Shown here: positions 1-5,903 of the stretch, piece by piece
Position numbering within the stretch: the first letter of the stretch is position 1
How the letters are laid out: each line of letters starts with the position of its first letter
NCBI GenBank assembly: GCA_017543025.1
Contig: JAFYGX010000208.1
Location: 1-22,548 of the forward strand
From: Solobacterium sp.
GTDB taxonomy: Bacteria; Bacillota_I; Bacilli_A; Erysipelotrichales; Erysipelotrichaceae
DNA: 22,548 nucleotides
Direction: 5' to 3'
Position numbers and translations under genes: made by a program
Notes under the pieces: model-generated
The model's input: only the letters and a program-made list of their open reading frames with translations
The model's database searches: none
What the model was told of the DNA's origin: nothing

Positions 1-1869
1 AGGCAGGAGTCGACCGGGACGGAAGAAGGCGGAGATGGTCCGGCTGTAACAGAAGTGCCGGAGACAGATGAAAATCCATATTTTACCCGGGCAAAAGGAA
101 TTGCGGAAGATCTCAGCACGAAGGAAAAGATCGAACAGCTGCTGATCCTGAGTTCGCAGAACTATAACGGCGAAGGGTTTACCGTAATGAACGGGGAGAT
201 TCAGACAATGCTGGAAATGCATAAATACGGCGGGTATCTGCTGTTTTCCTCGAACTGCAGAAATCCGGAACAGACTGCGGGACTTATATATGATCTGCAG
301 GAGGCGGCCTGTAAAGAAAACGGGATTCCCATGCTTGTCGGAATTGATCAGGAAGGCGGATATGTGACCCGGCTTGGATTCGGTACACTGACGTGCGGCA
401 ACATGGCACTTGGTGCAGCCGGTCAGGAGGGCCTGGTTCGCTCTTCTGCAGCGATCCTTTCCTCTGAGCTCAAAGCACTTGGGTTCAATACGGATTTTGC
501 TCCGGTGGCAGATGTCAATAATGAACCAGCCAATCCGGTCATCGGAATCCGTTCGTTTTCAGACGATCCTTCGCTTGCCGCAAGGCTTGCGTCCTCTTTT
601 GCGTCATCACTTCAGGAAAATGGGATCTCTGCCTGCGCGAAGCATTTTCCGGGGCACGGAAATACGAAAACAGACAGTCATACCGGACTGCCTGTCTCTG
701 AACTGACAAAGGAAGCACTTGAGAAGACAGAGCTGGTTCCGTTCAGAAATCTGCTGGAAGCGGATCTCATCATGACGGCGCATATCTGTTTTCCGGAAGT
801 GGAGAACGAAACCTGCATTTCGGTAAAGGACGGAAGTACAATCACACTTCCGGCAACGCTCAGCAGAACCTTCATTCAGGGAATTCTGCGGGATGAGCTG
901 GGATATCAGGGAGTGGTTGTGACTGACAGTCTGCGAATGGATGCGATCGCAGCGCATTTTGATCCGAAAGATGCCGCAGTACGGGCACTGAATGCAGGCG
1001 CAGATCTTCTGCTGATGCCAGTGGAGGTCGATTCTGCAGAACAGATCACTGCGCTTGATCAGTATGCAGAAGCACTTGCGGAAGAGGTTGGAAAATCGAT
1101 TGAAGAGACAAGAATCGATGAAGCGGTGATCCGTGTGCTGACATTGAAAGCAAAGCGGGGGATTCTGGACCGTGCGGAGAAAAAAAGCAGAGAAGAAGTG
1201 ATCAGCGAAGCGAATGCGCGGATCGGTACGGCTGAAAACCGTACCAGTGAGCGGGCTGTTGCAGATCAGACAGTGACGGTTGTCCGCAATGAGAATGATC
1301 TGCTTCCGCTGAAAACAGAAGGTACCGTACTGTTTGCCGGTATACAGAGTACCCAAACCGATGCGCTGCAGTTTGGTGCTGAGCGGCTGCAGGAGGAAGG
1401 AATGATCCATTCTCCGGTACGTTATGCGAATCTTTCCTGGGGGAAGGGTCTGTATGGTGTGACAGCGGATCTGCAGGGAGTATCGGCAGTTGTTGTGACC
1501 TCCTGGCTGGATAATCTGTCTCAGCTGGATCCGGCGGAATCACAGATGATCAGCTCGATTCAGGAGCTGATCCGCCAGTGTCATGCCAGTGAGATACCTG
1601 TGATTGTGATTTCAACCGGACTTCCGTATGATCTTGGATGTTATCCGGAAGCAGATGCGCTGCTTGCGGTTTATAATCCGGTCGGAGCAGTGAAAAATGA
1701 AGCGGGTGAACTGACCGGTCCGGTCGGGCCGGGAATTCCTGCTGCGGTGGATATCCTCTTCGGCCGCGCTTCTCCGTCTGCGACGCTTCCGGTCTCGATT
1801 CCGAAAGCGGAAGGAACCGGATTTTCAGACGAGATTGTATTTGAGCGGGGGAGAGGAATCACCTGGTAA
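1..1869 (+). CDS. Secreted GH3 beta-N-acetylhexosaminidase-like protein (5' end outside window)
   Basis: This glycoside hydrolase family 3 enzyme probably removes beta-linked N-acetylglucosamine from exported substrates (NagZ-like). The frame is open to base 1, so the gene starts upstream; a GTG at 55 is only an internal codon. The visible N-terminus is rich in Gly, Glu and Thr, like the linker after a signal peptide or lipobox, which suggests an extracytoplasmic protein. Counting from 55, the KHFPGHG motif lies at residues 196-202 and DSH follows at 207-209; these form the family's Asp-His general acid/base element. The nucleophile region TDSLRMDAI has its Asp at about 291. Residues from about 400 to the end resemble the C-terminal GH3 sandwich domain. 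That domain is absent from short Gram-negative NagZ but present in Bacillus-type enzymes. The key motifs are intact. Family assignment is firm; the exact substrate is inferred. Confidence 0.9.
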   Translation, partial: RQESTGTEEGGDGPAVTEVPETDENPYFTRAKGIAEDLSTKEKIEQLLILSSQNYNGEGFTVMNGEIQTMLEMHKYGGYLLFSSNCRNPEQTAGLIYDLQEAACKENGIPMLVGIDQEGGYVTRLGFGTLTCGNMALGAAGQEGLVRSSAAILSSELKALGFNTDFAPVADVNNEPANPVIGIRSFSDDPSLAARLASSFASSLQENGISACAKHFPGHGNTKTDSHTGLPVSELTKEALEKTELVPFRNLLEADLIMTAHICFPEVENETCISVKDGSTITLPATLSRTFIQGILRDELGYQGVVVTDSLRMDAIAAHFDPKDAAVRALNAGADLLLMPVEVDSAEQITALDQYAEALAEEVGKSIEETRIDEAVIRVLTLKAKRGILDRAEKKSREEVISEANARIGTAENRTSERAVADQTVTVVRNENDLLPLKTEGTVLFAGIQSTQTDALQFGAERLQEEGMIHSPVRYANLSWGKGLYGVTADLQGVSAVVVTSWLDNLSQLDPAESQMISSIQELIRQCHASEIPVIVISTGLPYDLGCYPEADALLAVYNPVGAVKNEAGELTGPVGPGIPAAVDILFGRASPSATLPVSIPKAEGTGFSDEIVFERGRGITW

Positions 1870-1959
1870 TTCCGAAGTATTTATCCGGACAGCCATTCTG
1901 GTATTGCAGGAACTTATTGCGTGTGCTGTCTGCGGTAAACCGGATATTCTGTGCTGAAT

Positions 1960-2010
1960 AAAAAGGGGTATGCGGCTGCATCCGGTCAGGATGCGTCAAT
2001 ACCCCTTTTT
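1960..2010. terminator. Bidirectional intrinsic terminator
   Basis: A perfect 12-bp stem (1960-1971 with 1999-2010) is flanked by A5 on the left and T5 on the right, so it reads as a terminator from either side. An inner stem GCATCC/GGATGC (1978-1983, 1989-1994) extends it. It lies between the convergent GH3 and hemolysin III genes and can serve both. Confidence 0.9.
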
Positions 2011-2065
2011 CTGGTTTGTTATTCAGCATTTTGTTTTCTGAACAGAATGAGAACGAACAATCGGC

Positions 2066-2752
2066 TTATCCGATTGCTGTAACCACCCCCAGCATCATCA
2101 GCCAGTGACAGAGGCTGCCGGCAAGTACGAAGAGATGAAAGAGCTCGTGGTTGCCAAAACCGGTTGTTTCCGAACCGGGAAACAGCGGAAGCTTCAGTGC
2201 ATAGATCACGCCGCCGACGGTATAGAACAGCCCGCCGGCAAGAAGGAGTGAAAAACCGGAACCAAGTCCTGTAAGAAGCTGCGGCAGCACGGAAATGCAT
2301 GCCCAGCCCATGGCGATATACATGATGGAAGAGACGAAGCGGGGACAGGTGACCCAGAAGATCTTGAACAGGATGCCTGCGGCCGCAATACACCAGATGA
2401 CGGCAAGCAGAATCCTTCCGGAAGAGGCAGGAAGCACGGAGAGACAGACTGGCGTATAGCTGCCGGCTATCAGGACAAAAATACTGCAGTGATCGATCCG
2501 CTTGAAGAGTCCGTCGATCCACGAGTCAAACCGGAATGCATGATAGGACGCACTGGCTCCGTAAAGCAGGGAAAGAGAGACGGAAAAGATCGCAAGGCCG
2601 ATCAGTGTTTTCAGACTGCATTGTTTCGCTGCAGCGTCCAGCAGCAGGGCGTAGCCTGCGGGAAGACTGATCAGAAACCCGGAAAAATGCGTCAGACACG
2701 ATACCGGGTCTTTCAGCCGAAACACTGATGCAGTTTGTTTCATAGCGGTCAT
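2066..2752 (-). CDS. Hemolysin III family (PAQR-like) membrane protein
   Basis: This 228-residue integral membrane protein belongs to the HlyIII/YqfA branch of the PAQR superfamily. It has about seven hydrophobic segments and the family's putative metal-site motifs in order: SASYH after the second helix, RIDHCSIFVLIAGSYTP in the middle, and NHELFHLF followed by a further His near the C-terminus. Family members are predicted membrane hydrolases or receptors linked to lipid homeostasis; 'hemolysin' is a historical name. The start at 2752 is chosen because AGGAGG at 2762-2767 lies 9 bases upstream. An in-frame ATG at 2758 would leave only 3 bases. Longer readings would begin upstream of its own promoter. 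It diverges from a DUF1836 regulator, which may control it. Confidence 0.88.
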   Translation of the reverse strand: MTAMKQTASVFRLKDPVSCLTHFSGFLISLPAGYALLLDAAAKQCSLKTLIGLAIFSVSLSLLYGASASYHAFRFDSWIDGLFKRIDHCSIFVLIAGSYTPVCLSVLPASSGRILLAVIWCIAAAGILFKIFWVTCPRFVSSIMYIAMGWACISVLPQLLTGLGSGFSLLLAGGLFYTVGGVIYALKLPLFPGSETTGFGNHELFHLFVLAGSLCHWLMMLGVVTAIG

Positions 2753-2761
2753 AAGCATATA

Positions 2762-2767
2762 CCTCCT
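2762..2767 (-). promoter_or_regulatory. Ribosome binding site that fixes the hemolysin III start
   Basis: The plus strand reads CCTCCT, giving a perfect AGGAGG on the minus strand, 9 bases before the ATG at 2752. It favours this start over the in-frame ATG at 2758. Confidence 0.8.
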
Positions 2768-2786
2768 GATTCTGAAAACTTCTAAA

Positions 2787-2838
2787 CGGTTAATCAATAA
2801 CCGATGTGCAATTAAAATGTAACGGATATGCAATAACC
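2787..2838. repeat. Candidate operator cluster in the divergent promoter region
   Basis: An inverted repeat CGGTTA-N5-TAACCG spans 2787-2803, just downstream of the hemolysin III transcription start. The octamer CAATAACC within it (2795-2802) recurs at 2831-2838, inside the -35/-10 spacer. A second direct repeat, GAT(G/A)TGCAAT, occurs at 2803-2812 and 2825-2834, 22 bases apart, about two helical turns. Operator function, perhaps for the adjacent DUF1836 protein, is inferred from position. Confidence 0.5.
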
Positions 2839-2844
2839 TGTCAA
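2816..2844 (-). promoter_or_regulatory. Sigma-70-type promoter of the hemolysin III gene
   Basis: On the minus strand a perfect -35 TTGACA (2844-2839) is followed by a 17-base spacer and -10 TACATT (2821-2816). Transcription would start near 2809, giving a leader of about 56 bases that contains the dyad at 2787-2803. Confidence 0.75.
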
Positions 2845-2863
2845 CAGATATTGATGAAATTGT

Positions 2864-2893
2864 TTGACGTTTTTCTTCTTCCGAATTTATCAT
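2864..2893 (+). promoter_or_regulatory. Promoter of the DUF1836 gene
   Basis: TTGACG (2864-2869) and TATCAT (2888-2893) are separated by 18 bases. The expected transcription start is at about 2899-2900, which coincides with the ATG of the gene. The promoter stands back to back with the hemolysin III promoter, with 19 bases between the two -35 elements. Confidence 0.55.
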
Positions 2894-2899
2894 GTGTGT

Positions 2900-3388
2900 A
2901 TGAAACAGGAACATGTATTCAATGAACTGAGCGCATTTTCGCTTCCGGCATGGAATGAGATCCCGGATGTCGGGCTGTATCTGGATCAGGTGACAAAATT
3001 CATCAACTCCTATCTCGAGCCGTTCGGTATGGGGGTGACGCCATCCATGATTTCAAATTATGTGAAGCTGAAGATCATCTCCCGGGAAGGGAAGAAGATC
3101 TACAGCAGGGAGCGGATATCTGCATTGCTGTTTGTGGCAGTGATGAAGACTGTGCTCTCCATGGATCAGATCCGCAATGTGCTGTCGGACTGTACCGGTG
3201 CAGAATCTCCGGAAGAGTTCTATACACTGTTTGTCAAATCTCTGAAAGCACATCTGAAAGAATTTGAATCACAGCCGGTACGTCAGGAAACCAGTGAGTC
3301 CGGAATGATGGATATCATTACTGCGGCAGCCGCGAACAAGATCTTTATCGATATGTATTTCCGGCTGCAGTATCCGCAGACAGACTGA
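2900..3388 (+). CDS. DUF1836 (MerR-like) transcriptional regulator
   Basis: This protein of about 162 residues resembles the DUF1836 family of small Bacillota proteins with a MerR-like winged helix near the N-terminus. The core contains GVTPSMISNYVKLKII followed by YSRERISALLFV, which match a recognition helix and the following segment. It has no membrane segment, so it is cytoplasmic. The ATG at 2900 is the best start: the upstream TTG at 2864 falls in the -35 element and a GTG at 2894 is only six bases earlier. No Shine-Dalgarno sequence precedes any of these. The divergent arrangement with hemolysin III and the repeats between them suggest local control and autoregulation, which is inference. 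Confidence 0.8.
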   Translation: MKQEHVFNELSAFSLPAWNEIPDVGLYLDQVTKFINSYLEPFGMGVTPSMISNYVKLKIISREGKKIYSRERISALLFVAVMKTVLSMDQIRNVLSDCTGAESPEEFYTLFVKSLKAHLKEFESQPVRQETSESGMMDIITAAAANKIFIDMYFRLQYPQTD

Positions 3389-3416
3389 TGCCTGATTTTA
3401 ACAGGCAGAAACTTTT
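3389..3416 (+). terminator. Weak possible terminator after the DUF1836 gene
   Basis: The 6-bp stem TGCCTG (3389-3394) / CAGGCA (3402-3407) is followed after five bases by T5 (3412-3416). The stem is short and the T-run offset, so the call is tentative. Confidence 0.35.
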
Positions 3417-3479
3417 TCTGTCATGTTTTTTGTCATGCATTCTGAAACTGGTAACAGAATACCGTATATTCTGGACATG

Positions 3480-3488
3480 TGATAAAAT
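3480..3488 (+). promoter_or_regulatory. Possible extended -10 promoter of the M48 operon
   Basis: TG-A-TAAAAT (TG at 3480-3481, hexamer at 3483-3488) matches an extended -10 element, about 54 bases before the M48 start. No good -35 is visible at the expected spacing. Confidence 0.4.
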
Positions 3489-3541
3489 GGACAAGCTGAA
3501 CCGGCAGGAGATGCCGGAATGGAAAGGAAGAATACACTGGT

Positions 3542-4837
3542 ATGCCACTTCGTCTGATTCTGCTTGGAATGTCTGCGTTATCTTTGATTTATGATGCACT
3601 GACGCTTCATATCATTGATCAGAAACGGCAGGAGCCGCTTCCGGATGAAGTAAGCGATGTCTATACAAAGGAAAGATGGGAAACATTTGTGCAGTACAAG
3701 CATGATTCCCGTCTGCCGTATCTGATTCAGAAAGGGACCGGATTTCTGTTTGAGGCGGTATTTCTGCTGTCTCCGTTTTATCAGATGATCGAACAGCTTG
3801 CCGGCGGCTCTGCTGTACGTATCGTACTGTATACGGTTCTGCTGCTGACGCTGCTTCCCCTGCCGGTTTCACTGGTTCTGGACTGGTACCGGATATTTTA
3901 TATTGAACAGAAGTACGGACTGAATCACAGGACGACGGGCGAATTTCTGAAAGAGCAGATCGTCGATCTTGCGGGCGGGCTGATTCTGGAGCTTGGTATC
4001 TATTCGCTGCTTGCGCTGATTCTTCTGAATCTTGAAAAGTGGACCGGGGGATTTTCAGTTTCGCTTCCGCAATGCATTCTGCTGATGGCGGGAATCGCTG
4101 CTGTAATCTTTGTGTTCCTTCTGCTGGCGTCGCTGTTTTCCTGGAAGATGATGCGGGTGAACTACACATTCGTTCCGCTGGAAGACGGATCGCTTAAATC
4201 AAAGATTCTGCATCTTGTGCGGGACAGCCGGCGGAAAGTCAGAGCGATTGAAGTCTATAATGAATCGAAGAAAAGCACATCCAAAAATGCGTTTGTGTTC
4301 AAATTGCTGTTTTACCGTTCGATCGGCATTGCGGACAACTTCATCAACGAAAATGCAGAGGAGGAACTGCTGGCTGTTCTTTCACATGAAGCCGGTCATC
4401 TGAAACATAAGCCGGATGTTCGGAATTTCCTTTCCTGGGGGCTGATCGCACTGCTGTTTGCGGCTGCAGTCGCAGCACTGTATTACGGCAGAACAGTTTC
4501 CGGGTTTGAATCTCTTGTGGAAGCGTCCTTCGGGCTTTCTGTTATGAATCCTGTACTTACGGTGAATGCGGCTATGAGCCTCTGCACGCCGCTATTGTTT
4601 CTGATCCGGGTATTCCGTGCGTATGTATCGCGCTGTGAAGAATATGAAGCGGACAGAAATGCGGTAAAGGAAGGATATGGCGAAGAGCTGATCCGGACCT
4701 TCAAAACGCTGTCCAATGATGAGCTGATTGATGTGAATCCGGCAGATCTCATCGAATTTCTGGAATACGATCATCCCGGCATGTATCATCGGATTGCAGC
4801 GATTCGTACTGCAATGGCAGAGGGCGGAAGCATATGA
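3542..4837 (+). CDS. Ste24-like M48 family membrane zinc metalloprotease
   Basis: This 431-residue polytopic membrane protease has the architecture of CAAX prenyl protease 1 (Ste24): an N-terminal M48_N-like membrane domain, then an M48 catalytic domain. Hydrophobic helices fill roughly residues 5-20, 60-120, 140-200, 300-320 and 335-360. The zinc motif HEAGH is at residues 282-286. The third ligand is probably Glu367 in CEEYEAD (365-371), matching the ExxAD element of the family. No Cys-CAAX substrates are expected in such a bacterium, so a role in membrane protein quality control or peptide processing is more likely (inference). The start at 3542 is preceded by AGGAAG about 11 bases upstream. 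It overlaps the next gene by 4 bases and heads a three-gene operon. Confidence 0.88.
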   Translation: MPLRLILLGMSALSLIYDALTLHIIDQKRQEPLPDEVSDVYTKERWETFVQYKHDSRLPYLIQKGTGFLFEAVFLLSPFYQMIEQLAGGSAVRIVLYTVLLLTLLPLPVSLVLDWYRIFYIEQKYGLNHRTTGEFLKEQIVDLAGGLILELGIYSLLALILLNLEKWTGGFSVSLPQCILLMAGIAAVIFVFLLLASLFSWKMMRVNYTFVPLEDGSLKSKILHLVRDSRRKVRAIEVYNESKKSTSKNAFVFKLLFYRSIGIADNFINENAEEELLAVLSHEAGHLKHKPDVRNFLSWGLIALLFAAAVAALYYGRTVSGFESLVEASFGLSVMNPVLTVNAAMSLCTPLLFLIRVFRAYVSRCEEYEADRNAVKEGYGEELIRTFKTLSNDELIDVNPADLIEFLEYDHPGMYHRIAAIRTAMAEGGSI

Positions 4838-5877
4838 GGCGGCCGGGTACAACGATCCGGGAACGACTGCTGTACGGCGGACTTACAGATTCGATTTATC
4901 GGGAAATCAGACCGCTTCTGAATGAGGAGAACCATTATCTTCTGGTATGGATTTCGCTTGCGGCAAGTCTGATCGGAAGTCTGATGATCATACTGACGCT
5001 GGCCGGGTTTATCCGGTTCGGAGCGATAAATGCATACATTGAAGTGACCGTCTGCTCATTCATGATTTTTCTGTATACAGTTCTTGTGGTTTCAAGACAT
5101 AAGACACAGGTGACGGTTCTGTTTTATGCAGAGATCACTGTACTGCTTTTTTATGCGATTCTGATCGGTACGGTTTTTACGGAAACGCCGGAAGCGTTTT
5201 CCGTTACCTTCAGTGCCGTAATATGCATTGTTCCGTTTCTGATGATCGGGCCTCCCATGCCGATCATGATCCTGATGGGGCTGGCGGATATTGCCGTGAT
5301 ACTGATTACGCCGGTTTTCAAGACTCCCCAGGCAACTTCAATGGATATTCTGAATGCGCTTGTATTCACCCTGATTGCGTGTGCCGGCCAGCTTGTCGTA
5401 TCCACCCGCAGTATGCACCGGATCACAAACGACAATTTCATTGCCCGCGATCACGATATTGACGGAACGACCGGCCTGCTCAATGGCAATGCATTCCGGC
5501 TGATGGCGGAAATGTATCTGGTGCAGCGCCTGAAAGGAGAAGAAGGGGCAGTCATTCTGCTGCGCATCGCTCCTTCGGAAAACAGAACAGTCCATCAGAA
5601 GCACAGCAGCAATATTGCAAAGGTGATCCGGATGGAAACGACACGCCATGAATTCAGCAGCCGGATTCATCCGTGTGTATTTGCGGTATTCTGCCGGGAA
5701 TGCAGCAGACATGATGCGGAACTTCGGTGTGAGCAGATCGTTCGAAGTGCTCAATCCTTCATGAATGAGCAGATTATGCAGACCGCGGTGATCACAACCG
5801 AACCGGATGACGACTATGCTTCGCTTGTGCAGCGGGGAAACAGGGTAATCGGGCTGAAATTATATGCGGAAACGTGA
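4834..5877 (+). CDS. Membrane protein with degenerate GGDEF domain
   Basis: This 347-residue protein has about six transmembrane helices (residues about 28-195) and a C-terminal cytoplasmic domain. The domain opens with DGTTGLLNGNAF at 210-221, the counterpart of the DxLTGLxNRRxF signature of diguanylate cyclases. The predicted active-site hairpin reads HPCVF at 279-283, followed by AVFCRE, where a cyclase would have GGDEF followed by AVLLPE. The metal- and GTP-binding residues are therefore gone. The domain is unlikely to make cyclic di-GMP and may be a binding or scaffolding remnant. The start codon overlaps the M48 stop (ATGA), implying translational coupling. The family is recognised by fold signature only; function is inferred. 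Confidence 0.75.
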   Translation: MRRPGTTIRERLLYGGLTDSIYREIRPLLNEENHYLLVWISLAASLIGSLMIILTLAGFIRFGAINAYIEVTVCSFMIFLYTVLVVSRHKTQVTVLFYAEITVLLFYAILIGTVFTETPEAFSVTFSAVICIVPFLMIGPPMPIMILMGLADIAVILITPVFKTPQATSMDILNALVFTLIACAGQLVVSTRSMHRITNDNFIARDHDIDGTTGLLNGNAFRLMAEMYLVQRLKGEEGAVILLRIAPSENRTVHQKHSSNIAKVIRMETTRHEFSSRIHPCVFAVFCRECSRHDAELRCEQIVRSAQSFMNEQIMQTAVITTEPDDDYASLVQRGNRVIGLKLYAET

Positions 5878-5903
5878 TATAAAATGAAGTGAGGAAAAAG
5901 GGT

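Noticed and set aside
607..1410. Long antisense open frame across the GH3 gene
   Set aside because: It is Cys/His/Phe-rich with no ribosome site and no family pattern; the plus strand is clearly the GH3 catalytic domain.
5889..5903. GTG at 5889 as start of the lipase fusion
   Set aside because: There is no ribosome site for it; GAGG at 5891-5894 is properly placed for the ATG at 5904.
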